Counted from the stretch's first letter, positions 23,301 through 35,001 are shown. The stretch: DNA of 64,000 bases from Elymus sibiricus (GCA_039707655.1 CM077668.1:64001086-64065085); one strand, 5' to 3'. Numbers and translations are program-made. The notes: generated by a model not told the origin, from the letters alone.

Positions 23301-25651
23301 CAACCTTCTTGCAAGATACCTTATGCAAAGGGCTAGAGTGTGAAACTCTAAAATGAATTATGAAAGTAAATACATAGGGAATACACCTATGGAAGGCATA
23401 GTAACATTTACTATGTTCCCTGCGTGTATCTAAACCTCATTCCTGGCTAGTCTTTCAGGCCATAGTAGTTCTTACATCGAGTTGCAACAGAATGCAATTG
23501 AGCGGGTATCTTTGTGATTAACTCACAATACCCAAGAATTAGTGATTAACATGTTTAACCATAATTCCCAAGAACTATATCTTTAACCAGCCTTCTATAC
23601 ATCAAAAACCTGTATGACATTCATACATGAGCTGGATATTCTAGTCTTCTATCCTTTTGCCTTTATACTTCTAACAGTTTAACTTTTAGTATTTCTCCTA
23701 CTCTCAGAAGAAGCATCCAACTTAAGAGTGGCATTAGCCCCGGACTTCCTAGGCGTGAAAGTCTTACTAACACCCTTCGGACACTTCCTTTCTCTTTAAG
23801 TTGTTGTTTTATTCACCTTTCATCATATGATAGGCGTTCTCCTGGATCCCTCTCTTATCAGTCTAATGCATAGTAAACTCCTTTACTAACAGTTTGCAAA
23901 CAAACATTGCTTTGGATATCTCATATCTTTTAGCCTTTGTCTGTCTCTGAAAATGATTTTCAGATTCCATGAATATCACATAACTATCCAAACTTTCGAA
24001 GTTCGGGTCTCATGAAAGTAAACATATTGCACTTTGACTGAAAAGGAATTCTAGCTTTTGGATCGAAGGACGAGAGTCACATGATCCATAGCATTAGCGG
24101 GAGAATACCGAAAGTATGCGATAGGACAAAATCCTTCTCGGCACTCTAGAGGACAATCCTCACATTACGTTACCAACCGTAAAGTTTTAACCAGATATTT
24201 AACAGCTATTCAATTTTAATAGGGAAGGTGGAAGCGCGAGCCATTATTCTACAACTATTATGCAAACCACACTTAGACAATGTTCAAAATTAATTGCACT
24301 GAGAATTAAACAAGTTAATTCTATAGTGCGCTCCCACTCAAATCAATATCTCTCATAATTGATTTTGAGTGATACAAGATCCAGACTTCAATTCATCGCC
24401 ATAGAATCATCATCTCATGACGGGAATTTTAATCGGTAGGCCAACTTGCCGATCACATCTCTATGTGACTCTTGTTCATCTTTCGATGCGTGTGTTCCGA
24501 GCTCAGGACGATCCTGCCATGAACGTCAAGACAACCAAGTGATCTTGCTGCGAGGTCTGACCTCACCCGCCTCACACATCCCTAATCGTTCGTACCCATG
24601 CATCCATGGCGCACCCCGAAAAGTTAGGTGCCGTGACAGTGCTACACTTGGGAGAACACTAACTACTTGATATTTTTGTGAGAGATCACCCTAATAAAAA
24701 GCGACTACCGCGCAATCAAGAAGGGTGCATCATAAGGGATAAACATCTCAGGCAATTCATAATAGCATGATATGGTATAGCCCTTTCTGACGGAGAAGTC
24801 TTTCATTTCTTCGTCTTCGGCATTCGCGTCGGTGTTCACCTTTGCGAAGATTGCCACCACCTTGTCGATGCACCAGATAATATTGCTATCTCTATAGCTA
24901 ATAAAATAAGTGCATTACATAAGGTTGACACGCAGGTCATTAAAGTGTAATCATATGGCTCCAGCCATCATGCCGAATCATGACACGCAGATCATGTTAA
25001 TCAATTTACATCATATAGTCATCTCATACATAATCAAATTATTATGAACACTGCTATACCACATCATATGCACTTGCAAACCATCCTGCAAAACCAAGTT
25101 AGACGCCTCTAATCGGTTCATGCAAAATTTTATTTTACGTGGCTTCTAAGATTTCGAAACAAACCGAAGCTACCAACGTCCATCATCAAGCATGATAATC
25201 CAAGTCGCTAGATTAACATTGCAGGGTGTATGAAACACGAGATAATAAAATCTCGAGCCCCATACTGAACTTCGTCATACGCGTGACCCCCGTGCAGATC
25301 ATATCTGCATTGCCCTTTCGTCTGCGAAACATCCATCTTTCTCAACTATGGTGGAACCCAAAGAACTGTTAGCACTTCGTTGATCTGTCAATCAGCATAC
25401 TCAGGAGCAGCATGAAAGGATCGCGGATTGCCAGAACTTTGTGAGATTCCACCATGCTGTCAAGATCAGGACTACGCAAATTCCAGGGAAGCAACAAGAA
25501 CATCGGGTAACAGATTTCATCTGCTACCCGCACAAATAATTTTCAGTAATAGATCTCATCTACTACCTAATTATATTGTGCAACACCCATACATCTCTAT
25601 GTATTCTAGATCGCAACCTGCATCTACGCATAGCACGGCTCTTGATGCCAC
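20318..25651 (-). pseudogene. Copia interior: degenerate gag-pol
   Basis: No long open frame survives on the minus strand. The clearest remnant is at 20892-20668, where CSKQDTVANSITKAKYVDA matches the end of the Copia RNase H domain (the SKQ..VA.ST.EAEY signature). The rest is scattered short frames. Copia pol normally encodes protease, integrase, reverse transcriptase and RNase H; none could be made from this copy. The region nearest the 5' LTR (24.4-25.6 kb) is non-coding leader. Confidence 0.7.
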
Positions 25652-27814
25652 TGTAGGGTAACGCAGCAGAAAACAAAAAATTTCCGACCTACGCACCAGC
25701 CCAGGACCACTATGGAGACTGCATACAAGGTTTGATCATTATCGTTACCGACTCGTAGCGCAGCGGAAGTAGAGTCGATGACGATCGGCGGTGCAGATCC
25801 CCGCAGCTAGGATTTTACAACCTCCCAACCGCGAGGATGTATACCCTCATCTGCCCCGCGGACAGCCCTCCGGGAGGCGGTCACACAGTCCCCCGGACGG
25901 TGTCGCGGACAGCCCTTCGGGAGGACCTCCGAAACTCGGACTGTCACTCGGACAGCCCTTCGGGAGGACCTCCAAAACTCGGACGGTCACACGGACAGCC
26001 CTTCGGGAGGCACTCTCGAACTAAGAACGAAACTACGATCTCTCTACAGAGTTGCACACATACGGTGTCATCTATCCGGCAGGGCTTCGCCGTCCAGAAC
26101 TAGTTCCTGCCGGAACCCAGACAGCCTTTCGGCTCTACGAAACTATTTCGCTGGGAGGGAGAGAAGGATGCCAGATCATGCATGGCTTTGTGTATGAGAG
26201 CAAGAGTGTGTCTTATGGCAGCCCACACACCTCCTATTTATAGGAAACCCAAGGGGTAGGGTGGTTTTACAAGAAGACCCAAAACCCACATGGAAAGAAG
26301 TCCTTCCCAAGGACCTAAAAGGTGAAACCAAGGAACAAGGGGGACTCCATGAAGGAGTCCACCATGTGGCCGGACCCACCCTCATGTGGGGCCCCAAAAT
26401 TGGCCCCTATCTATCCATGTCATCCCCAAGATCTTTTGGAGCAAAGCCCCAAAAGGTGGCTTTCCAAAAATATCCCAAAAAGCACTTTCACTATTCACGA
26501 CGACATTTTTCAGCGTCTGATCGAACTGAAAATATTCATGTGGGCTTAGAACAATTCTAGTACCCACCAAAATAATTTTCAACGCGAGCCGGAACAATTC
26601 CGGTTTAGTGATTTCATCTGCGAAAAGCATCTGAAGCGGTTTCGGTAGCTCCAGAACATTTCCGGTTTTCATCCCGGAAAATTCCAGAAAGTTTCCAGAA
26701 TGATTCTGGCACCCTCCAAGAATTATCAGGCATGTGCCAAAACCAATTTGACTTTATGGTATCCTCTGAAACAACTTTTCAGTTTCACCGGAACTCATCC
26801 GGTGACCTCTCTGCGGAACTTTTCCGCTGTCCGAAACTTTTCCGGCGTCCGAAACTTTTTCGGTGATTTTCTCTCAGACTCCCTGTCTAGTATTCAGCAG
26901 ATAGATGACCCTTAAGCGTGTGACCCTATAGGTTCGGTGAAGCATAGACATGACCCGGAACCCCTTCCGATCAATGATCAACATCGGAGCCGTGGACACC
27001 CATATCGATCCCTATACCCACACGAATAAATATTCGAGTGAACCTCCAGTTGCCGTGAGCTATTCCTGTTGCTTCGCGATATGTTACAATTACCCGAGGT
27101 GAGAAACATCGGCATCCTCGTGGATCAACACTTGTCCACAATGCCAGTTACCTCGTTGCCGGTATTGTTCTCTTTTCTCGTTCCCGTGTTCCGGCATCCC
27201 TGTGATCAAATCACCCTGTGTCTGGCCAGACGATGATGGATACCGTAACACCGAGAGGGCCCAGAGATATCTCTCCATCGTCGGAGGAGCAAATCCCAAT
27301 CTTGAGCTATCAAGTCCCTTGACATACTTTTCCATGAACCCGTAAGCCGCCGTAATAGCCACCCATTTACGGATGACGTTTAACAAACCCCAAAGTTCAT
27401 GAAGCAAGCATGAAGAAACTCGACACTCTCATGGTCTAAGGAATTATGCAAACATTAACTTCTCTGTGTTATTAACCATAAACTTATGACGAATGTATCT
27501 CATAGCATAACATCAATCGGGTCGATTCAACACAAGTGTTCTACCAACAATTGTGCCCTCAAAATTGCCGGCATAGCCATGCCCATGATCAGGAAAACAT
27601 GATCATCATGCAATACTTGAGCCAGTCATAGAGGCTTGACTAGGAATACATTTTACCGTTTATTATCCCACACGTGCATATGAGTCTTCCTCCGAGCCTC
27701 GTGGTTATTGTAGACTCGAGAACCATAGCAGTTATAGCATGGAACATAAACCTAATTATGAACAGGGAGATAATCAATAACATTTATTATTGCCTCTAGG
27801 GCATATCTCCTACA
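25652..27814 (-). repeat. 5' LTR of the Copia element
   Basis: Nearly identical to 18155-20317 and equal in length, with the TATA-like box repeated near 26234-26245. The adjacent primer-binding site is at about 25638-25651 (minus strand TGGCATCAAG). Confidence 0.9.
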
Positions 27815-28755
27815 TGGATACACATGTGTTTGTGTTTTCCATCTTAATCCTCTCCATTCCATGTACCGTTGAATATTCATTTTGTTGCTCTTAATTGTCA
27901 AGCATCACCTTTCTTTGGTGACTCGTTCAATACATCACATCTTATAATGCAAAATTCAGATTGCATTTAACAAAATTCAGATTGAATTATGTTCTCTTCT
28001 GATGAAGGGCAGCAAGAACTGCCTCAGTTGTGATGACCAGGAATTGTTTTGCAGTTTATCTTACTAGGTGGCCAGAACCATTATACCTGAACGAGTGCGT
28101 ACATTTCTGGAATGCATAATATATCTGAAATAAAAAGATTTCTGGAATTGTTTCTAGCCTCACTTTTCTTTGGTGACTCATTCATTACATTAGATCTTAT
28201 AATGCATAATATATCTGACATAAAATGATTTGTATTGCTTTATCGGCCCATCCAATATCTCCAGAAAGATAGCCTGAATTGATTCAGTTGCAGACAAGTT
28301 GCACCATTTACTACTACATTACTTTGCTTTATTTGCCAATGCCGTTCAGTTTTTTAATCTAGTATCTGGCCTATGCTCAGATTGTCGATGGAGAGACCGT
28401 CCCTGCTGAGATTGTGAAGGGATACAAGAGGTACTGCAGAATAGCCGCATCCTGTTCAGCGACAACCACAGTGTGTCACCTCTGCATTTTTGAGCTGGAG
28501 CTTCATCCGAATGGGATTGTCTGCACCTCTGATGTGAGAAACTGAACTAGGATTTTACTCCCAACACATCTCTTCATTTGATTTTGAGCTAACTTTCATT
28601 TGCTTTTGTAGATGATCGCACATTGCTACAAGCATACGTCAGTAGCTGTTCGGTGCGGCAGGTTTGGCTGTGCTGCTAAGGTTCCTCCAGGCCTCGACCT
28701 GCGCTGGCACACCCATTTTTGCCACGACCTGCCTGCTGATTGGTGGCTACCATAG

Positions 28756-29300
28756 AGACCTGGTGGTAGTAGAAAATGAAATGTTGGTAGCATAAATGAT
28801 ATGGATTGATGTAAACTTGTAAATTTTGTGGGCTCAGTCTGCTATACGCTTATGGTTTACTGGAATTCATGAACAACAGTGGAAAATATTAAACGGGAAC
28901 AATATTTCCTTGTGTGCAATGGTGCAACAGAGAGCTCTTATATTTTATTTTCATTTCTGTAGGACACAACACCGTTAGATTGCTGCAACAACACCGAACT
29001 AACATATATTTATTTAATCTCTCGCAATAAATTATGAAGAAAATGTGTCCAGTATTTGAGCAAACTATTACAAACTATTTGAAACATAAAAACTGTCAGA
29101 TTGCTGTAACTACAAGATGATTCCGTCTTCTCCATGATGTTCTGAAAACACCTGCATATATTATCTCTGATTACCACACCAGCAGCGTCATCAAAAGACT
29201 GAGCAGAAAAGGATGTTGATGTTGAGCACTCCCTCGACAGGCCATTTTTACAGCACAGACAGGACCTCTGTCGAGTTAATTGTAACTGTAGCAGATCACT
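28756..29300. other. Spacer between convergent gene X and F-box copy A
   Basis: AT-rich, holding the 3' ends of both converging genes. It matches 59107-59715 in arm B in reverse complement. No repeat or RNA gene is seen. Confidence 0.5.
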
Positions 29301-30704
29301 TCACAGTTGTTGGCTCATTGAGCCCATCGCGTTGATCTTTGTAAGATCAGGAGTAATCCACATTGAAGCCGGATAGTTGGACCAAAGCTGAGGAGACACA
29401 AGTTCCTCCCTGCTGTTATCATCCAAGTTAAGAATTCCCATATCACGATGATTATTCTTATGTTCCACTGTCCATAGAAAATTATCATCGGTAAAATAGG
29501 AATGATTTGCCTTGAGAGCAGGATATTCATCAGCACTGAGGCATAGCGATAGGTTATGACCAAGAAATAACACATGGTCACGCAAGCAATTGGTTAGCTC
29601 AATTTTATTCCACAGAGCATCAATCTCGCATATTTTAGTTTCTGTAGTCTTCCAGTACTCATATTCTAAATCATGGTCATGAACTATTCTAAACACAAGT
29701 AGCAGACTGCCCCATGGAGCTTGAACAATGTACCTGATATCACAATCATAATGCTCAGGTGCCATTATAATCGTCTTCGTCTTTACAGTGACCACAGGGC
29801 CACTAAGATCGAATGCGTGGATTTCTCCCATTGTATTGACTGCATACAATATGCCATCCTTGTAAGTGCAGTCCTCGAAAAGCAAATGAGGCGGTAACCA
29901 GGTCCACTTATCATCCCCTGCCTTTGCAAATGAGAGCTGAGCTTGTGGATTGTGGATGAGCACCACAATGTAGCTTCCTGTGGATGGATCAGGAAATACA
30001 AATGCCTTCCACTGGAGTCTATCCCTCAGCTCGGCAAGAGCGAAGATGGTTGGATTACGGCTACTGCACACTCCAGTGTGCGATGACATCTCATACTTGC
30101 AGACATCACCATACTCATCGAATATGGGCTTCACATGCTCAATGGTAGCCACTGAAGGGAGAGCAATCTGTTCACATGTGATTGGATTCAGAAGGTGCAT
30201 CTCGGACCTCTCATCAACGGTAACAAGCCAGCCATGTGAGGACCCAATCAAATACCTGCTGCGGATAGGTGGCTGTGGCAGAGTTAACTTGTAGGACTTC
30301 TTCTCAGCAAGGCTGTAGAGGGACAAAACATCATCAGGATCAGATTCAGAGGTGTAGACCAGGCAAGGCGTCTGGCCCTGCTTGTACTTCCCAAGGGTGC
30401 GTAGCTCGGCGTATGCTGAGTGCCAGGATGAACAGACGGAGCCAGCACGCATGAGGTCGGGGATCTCGAGAGCAGCAAAGATAACCATCAAGATGTCCTG
30501 CGGCAACTCCGGCAATGTGCCCACCATCTTGGTCTCTGTCAGTGCCACATGAACATGTTCATCTCTGCAGAATTTCCTGAATGAGCTGGGAGGGAAGCCT
30601 AGCAGCAGCCTGGGCAAAAGTCTGAAGACTAGAGAGCACAACTTCTGCCGGTACACAGCTAGGTCTTGCAATCTGATTATCCTGGCTATGCTACAGGTCT
30701 CCAT
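29301..30704 (-). CDS. F-box protein with DUF295 domain (copy A)
   Basis: A single-exon 467-codon frame, start at 30704 (METCSIARII). The F-box lies at about residues 64-104 (LPELPQDILMVIF, then IPDLMRAGSVCSSWHSAY). The middle region follows the DUF295 (KIB-like) pattern with SLYSLAEKKSYKLTLP, GSSHGWLVTVDE and LLNPITCEQIALPS. The C-terminal DUF295 core carries FLGHNLSLCLSADEYPALK and SYFTDDN. Such proteins are thought to act as SCF ubiquitin-ligase substrate adaptors; the target is unknown. A basic/hydrophobic N-terminal stretch of about 55 residues precedes the F-box, and an internal Met at residue 60 could be an alternative start. A TATA-like box lies about 105 bp upstream. It converges on gene X. 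The frame is intact and about 90% identical to the copy in arm B, so expression is plausible. Confidence 0.88.
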   Translation of the reverse strand: METCSIARIIRLQDLAVYRQKLCSLVFRLLPRLLLGFPPSSFRKFCRDEHVHVALTETKMVGTLPELPQDILMVIFAALEIPDLMRAGSVCSSWHSAYAELRTLGKYKQGQTPCLVYTSESDPDDVLSLYSLAEKKSYKLTLPQPPIRSRYLIGSSHGWLVTVDERSEMHLLNPITCEQIALPSVATIEHVKPIFDEYGDVCKYEMSSHTGVCSSRNPTIFALAELRDRLQWKAFVFPDPSTGSYIVVLIHNPQAQLSFAKAGDDKWTWLPPHLLFEDCTYKDGILYAVNTMGEIHAFDLSGPVVTVKTKTIIMAPEHYDCDIRYIVQAPWGSLLLVFRIVHDHDLEYEYWKTTETKICEIDALWNKIELTNCLRDHVLFLGHNLSLCLSADEYPALKANHSYFTDDNFLWTVEHKNNHRDMGILNLDDNSREELVSPQLWSNYPASMWITPDLTKINAMGSMSQQL

Positions 30705-30807
30705 GGCTTAGAGCAGAGCAGAGCCTCTCTGTTGGAAGACAAGCCAGTTACAACAGAGCCTCTGTTGGAAAGTCGCCGTCTTGATGAGAGAACGGGCAGG
30801 TCCTGGC

Positions 30808-30818
30808 TATACTTATAG
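30808..30818 (-). promoter_or_regulatory. TATA-like box of F-box copy A
   Basis: Minus-strand CTATAAGTATA, conserved exactly in arm B at 57592-57602 and at the same distance (about 105-115 bp) from the first ATG. Confidence 0.6.
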
Positions 30819-31275
30819 ATCGCCGGCCGAGGCCTCACCGCCACTCCGAGTAGGCGAAGCAAATCCGAATCCAGACTGGAACACTGAAATTATTTGCACT
30901 CTCTGTTGATTGGTGAAGGAATTCCGAGTCCCCACGCTCTGCTTTGCTTCCACGAACTCTGATTCCGGATCGAAGGAGAGAATGGTAGCTGGCACCTTGG
31001 GGATCGAGCTAGATAGAGCCTTGGCGCCGCTCGTGGCGGTCCGAGACTCCGAGGTCGCCGGAGTGGACGCGCCCGTGCTCGCCGGAGTCACCGCACCGCC
31101 GCTCGATTGGCTGGCCGGCTGTGTAGTTGCGGCGCCGCCTGTGGTCCGGTTGGTGTCGCCGGGCCGGGGGCGCTCCAACCCCTCCTCTTATCCCTCTGGA
31201 TGAACTGAACGAGCAGGGGATTTTTTTGATCTTCAATCGATCCATGGGTTTCAGTCCAGCCAGGCAGAGAGAAAT

Positions 31276-31346
31276 TGTCAGATAAAAAAAAGGTACTCCC
31301 TCTGTAAACAATTATAAGAATGTTTGGAGACGGGTAGAGTGCAATT
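31276..31346. mobile_element. Truncated Stowaway MITE in F-box A upstream region
   Basis: About 70 bp present in arm A and absent from arm B. It contains TACTCCCTCTGTAAAC, the terminus of a Stowaway-type MITE, followed by AATTATAAGAATGTTTGGA. The right half is missing. Confidence 0.5.
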
Positions 31347-31395
31347 ACGGATATGCCACGGGGTAATTGGGTAATTTTATCATATTTTCTGTGCA

Positions 31396-32150
31396 AAAAG
31401 TTCGAGAATCAGTTAAAACTTAACTGGCGGATGCAGGAGCAGAAGACAGATCACTAACCGGCGGCCGATGAGGGAACAACACTAATATTATTATTGAACA
31501 GCACTACGGCTGAAGCCATTGCATTACAGAGAGGTCTAGCCATGGTGCAGGACCTTGGCTGCACTAATATTATCCTGGAATCTGATTCACTCGAGTTAAT
31601 GGAGGCATGCAATGGAATCATTGAAGTTTGGAGCCCATACACGGCAATCTTGGCGAACTGTTTTCTGAGAGCCCATGATATTGGTTCAGTGAAGTTCTCG
31701 CATTGTCGAAGGGATGCTAATCGAGCGGCGCATAATTTAGCTAGGTTCTCCTACGATTCTAAAGTAGAGGTGGATTGGGATGGCGATCCTCCTAGCTTTA
31801 TTCTTTCGGACTTTTGTTTGATGTAACTCTCATTTGATTAATAAAATGCGCCCAAGGGCGTCCCCTCAAAAAAAAAAAAACGGCGGCCGACGAGGGAACG
31901 GTTCTGCGGCGAGATGCTGGGACGAAGAAGAGAATGGTGGCCGGCACCTTGGGGATCGAGCTGGAGTCTTGGCGCCGCTCGTGGCGGTCTGTAGTCGCCG
32001 GACTGGCCACCCCCGCCGGTCGTATCCCGCGCGCCCGTGGTCGCTTGAGTCACCCCCGCCGGTCGATTGGATGGCCGTTGCCGCGCCGCCCGTGGTCCGG
32101 TTGGTGTTGCCAGTGGCGCTCCAACCCCCCTCCTCTTCAGGCGCCTCTAC
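31396..32150 (-). repeat. Third, partial copy of the F-box upstream region
   Basis: Outside the LINE insertion (31478-31880) this segment resembles the F-box upstream regions of arms A and B (30960-31200; 57150-57435), in the same orientation as arm A. It shares AGAATGGTGGCCGGCACC, CTTGGGGATCGAGCT and GTCCGGTTGGTGT. It includes GAGGGAACGGTTCTGCGGCG, found in arm B but not in arm A. No F-box coding sequence follows; the copy ends at AT-rich DNA near 32150. Confidence 0.65.
31478..31880 (+). mobile_element. 5'-truncated LINE with RNase H end
   Basis: A 403-bp insertion flanked by a 19-bp target duplication, CGGCGGCCGATGAGGGAAC at 31459-31477 and the same with one mismatch at 31881-31899. It ends in an A-run (31868-31880), the hallmark of target-primed reverse transcription. 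It encodes, in frame to a stop near 31825, the tail of a plant LINE RNase H domain (TTAEAIALQRGL, IILESDSLELMEA, HCRRDANRAAHNLAR). Everything upstream was lost at insertion. Confidence 0.92.
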
Positions 32151-32159
32151 CAAATGGGC

Positions 32160-32990
32160 CGGCCCAGGTGCACGGACGCTACAACCTCGTTTTTTTTGTT
32201 TTCTTTTTCTCTTTTTCTTTTTTGTTTTATCATTTCTGTTTTTACTTTTTTCTATACTTCCAAATATTGTAAATAAATATATTACAAAAACACCTTACAT
32301 AATTTTTTTTATAAAAAATATTAACCAAGTATTTGAAAAATGTTAAATGAGTATAGAGAAATGTTTCTCATGTATACAAAAAAATACCATGTGTATGAAA
32401 AAAGTTGATCATGTATTTAAAAAATGTTAATCAGGCATTTGAAAAAAAATTAAATAAAAAATTGAATTTTTTTAATCAATAATTTGGAAAAATGTTTAAA
32501 AAGTATTTGAAAATGTTAAATGTGTACAGAAAAATGTTGAACATGTACTAGAAAAATGTTAATCTTCTATATAAAAGATGTTAATCAAGCATTTGAAAAA
32601 GGTTAAATGTGTATAGAAAAAATATTGACCTAGTATTAAAAAAAGTTAATCTTGTATTAAAAATTGTTAATCATGTATTAGAAAAATATTAATCAAGCAT
32701 TTAAAAATGTTAAATATGTATAGATTTTTTTGACCATGTATTAAATGTTAATCTTGTATTAAAAAAATGTTAAATGCATATTAGAAAAATGTATTAGATA
32801 TATAAAAAAGTGTATAATATGTATAGAAAAAGTAGACATAAAAAAATATAAGTTGTCAAAAATGTTAATCATGTATTTCAAAAATGTTAAGCGTGTCTAT
32901 AAAAAATGTTCCTGATGTATACAGAGAATATTGAATGTGTTCCTGATGTATACCAGCTGCAGATGCTCACGGCCGGTCCTAAAAATATTT
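32160..32990. repeat. AT-rich degenerate repeat with GGCC palindrome
   Basis: Starts with GGGCCGGCCCA at 32157-32167 and a pyrimidine-rich stretch. It continues as imperfect repeats of ATGTATTTGAAAAATGTTAA type to about 32960. Same family as 1-380 and 12.2-14.5 kb. 32990-33220 is AT-rich with no further feature. Confidence 0.6.
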
Positions 32991-33225
32991 GAATTGCGAG
33001 CTGAACGAAAAAAATAAATCATGGACGTATTTCATCATAAAAATTAACACACATGTACTTTATGTGTCTAGATATATGTGCCTATTTTTTTTAAAAATAT
33101 CAAAACATAAAAGTATGAATTTTATTTTTTTTAAAATTTCGCCTCCATGAAGCTCGAGTTCCATATAGCATTTTCGAGATCGTGAAGGTTTGGACAATTT
33201 TTTTTCTTAGTATAGTCGAGTGGCC

Positions 33226-33232
33226 TATAAAC
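33226..33232 (+). promoter_or_regulatory. TATA-like box of the MAM33-type gene
   Basis: TATAAAC at 33226-33232, about 85 bp upstream of the ATG at 33313 and followed by a C-rich leader, as usual for grass housekeeping genes. Confidence 0.55.
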
Positions 33233-33312
33233 CCCGTCCCACCTCCATTCCCCCCAACCCCAAACCCCTCGACCACGAAAACCCTAAACCCTCTCCGCCG
33301 CCGCCGCCAGCC

Positions 33313-34939
33313 ATGGCCCTCTTCGCCGCCGCCCGCCGGGCCGCCTCCTCCTCCCTCCCCCTCCTCCGCGCCTCCGCCTCGCGCGGCGCGGCCTCCCGTG
33401 GCGCGGCTCTGCTCCGCCCCCTGGCCGCCGCCGCGGCCCGGCCGATGCCCTTCTCATCGGCGACCGCGCTGAAGCCGAGCTTCGACGACGAGCTCCTCCG
33501 CATCGTCAAGGCCGAGATCAAGTTCGCCGAGGACTGCGACGACCACGACCGGGTTTGTCCGCCCGCTCCCCGAAACCTTTAGCGCTGTTGCTGTTAATTT
33601 CGATCTGTCGCCGGTTTGCGGCCCGAATCCCTTCATCTGTGTAGTTGTAGTCTGATGTCCCCGGAGGGAATTAATTGGGTAATCTGTCGCCGTGAGGCAG
33701 TTGAGATTTCGATTAGTGTTAGCCTGCAGCTGTAGGATTGGAAATGGTGTCAGATATTGATGTTCCCCATTCGATAGGGAGGGATTTCTCTTAGGTAATT
33801 TAGCAATTTCATTACTCTGGTCATGCCCATATCTTCCTGCTGCAATTGATAGTGTAATTCGAATTTTAGAGTAGTATCTGCTACTACAACCTGAGGGTTT
33901 TCTTCGCTAAATTACACTATGTTGGCTTTGTGTCAGTTCCTTGCTGTCCATGTGAACTCCTTTTCATGGTACCATAGATTGACTTTCAGTGTTGGTGATT
34001 CTGCAGTTGATGACTTGATGTAGACTACTATAGCGATGAGTCAGTGCATAAGTTTTTTTTTTTTTTATGTAATCTTGCATGAGGATTTGCATGTGCCTTA
34101 TTCCATGAGTAATATTCCGTCTTCCGAATTGGTTCTTTCTTACTACAGTCTTGATGCTGTAGTATGGCCCTGTTCGTGGTGGAGGTTTTGTTACTTGTTT
34201 TGTGCGGCTTAGGTTGTATTTGAGTATTTCAGTGCAATTTGTGTGATATGTTTGGCTGGACTCTGCTCTTTTCACAGTTATAATCAATGTTTTTATGGCG
34301 TAACGCATTTTATGGCGACCGACCCCCTTCATAACATTATAACGCTTATGGCGTATGGCGTGGCGACATCATAGACACAACCTTATGGCGAATGATAGCA
34401 AATTAAATCACAACTTCATAGTCTTGCTGTAATATGTATGACAACAAACTGAAGCACCAGATGAGTTGTACATGACTACATACAAAGCAGTCTACAGTCT
34501 ACACTCTACACTACAAGCTTCCAAGTTACAACACTACATATAGCAGCAGGCGTCAGGCATCACATATTCACTTATTCAGAACAGAGAGGAAGAAACAGAG
34601 CACACGCATGAGGAGGAAGAGCAAGGAGAAGGAGAGGGGGGGAGCCGGGGAGGTACTTGATGCACGTAGCAGACCCACGGTGGTGCCGGATTGGAGCCGA
34701 GTCGCTGCCCTGCAGCTGGATCTGGAGGGGAAAGGAGGCTGGCGGGAGGAGGGGAAAAGGGATGGCGGGAGGAGGGGAAAGAGGGGGTGGCGGGAGGAGG
34801 GGATCGTGGCAGGGGTGGAGAGCAGGTGGTGCGGCAGATGCTGGAGCTTGTTTCCTGGTCGCCGGAGAGGACAAGGTCGAGGACTCGAGGTACTCACCCT
34901 GCCATGGCCGCTCTCTCCCTCTCTCTCTCTGTCTCTCTG

Positions 34940-35001
<62 letters not shown>

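Larger units (their letters stand above)
18155..27814 (-). mobile_element. Young Copia-type LTR retrotransposon
   Basis: Two LTRs of identical length (2163 bp) at 18155-20317 and 25652-27814 bound a 5334-bp interior. The 5-bp duplication TGGAT flanks the whole (18150-18154, 27815-27819). Orientation is minus: an RNA-primer site like TGGCATCAAGAGCC lies just inside the right LTR, and a polypurine tract (AAGTGGGAGTC) just inside the left one. LTR ends are TGTAGGAGATATGCC...CCTACA, close in style to Angela-type Copia LTRs. I count about six differences between the LTRs (near 18530, 18669, 18876, 18911, 19086 and 20099). The interior coding region is badly degenerate. It sits in intron 1 of gene X copy A; arm B keeps the uninterrupted site near 60422. 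Confidence 0.93.
16938..28755 (+). pseudogene. Gene X copy A: Pro-rich, Cys/His-rich protein, broken
   Basis: Three exons are inferred by comparison with arm B: 16938-17550, 28381-28533 and 28612-28755, all with GT-AG borders. The N-terminus is basic (MAKGAGKNRRGKK). Then come degenerate 17-residue Pro/Ala repeats (EVAAPQLPGTPPPP, ALQLPGAPPPPTQP), a predicted helical block at residues 106-143 (WFRRVLEALRDRFPG to AWASVHGWW), a Lys-rich likely nuclear signal and a second Pro-rich tract. The last two exons hold a Cys/His-rich C-terminus (YCRIA, CHLCIF, HCYKH, CGRFGC, HTHFCH) that could bind zinc. I do not recognise the family. An 11-base C-run (17508-17518) puts exon 1 out of phase with exon 2; one C fewer would restore the join seen in copy B. 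The 9.66-kb Copia element lies in intron 1. A homopolymer sequencing error is possible. Confidence 0.6.
16450..31395 (+). repeat. Arm A of a large inverted duplication
   Basis: After removal of the Copia insertion (18155-27814) this segment is about 5.3 kb and matches 57005-62160 in reverse complement. It contains gene X, the intergenic spacer, the F-box gene and the F-box upstream region. Edges are judged by eye: at the left the match fades around the phrase GCATTTTTATG..CCAAA, at the right around CAGAAAATATG. Confidence 0.85.

Noticed and set aside
30813..31178. A 121-codon minus-strand frame upstream of F-box copy A as a separate gene
   Set aside because: It overlaps the conserved TATA-like region, and the arm-B equivalent has stops and frame changes; promoter and leader DNA is a better reading.
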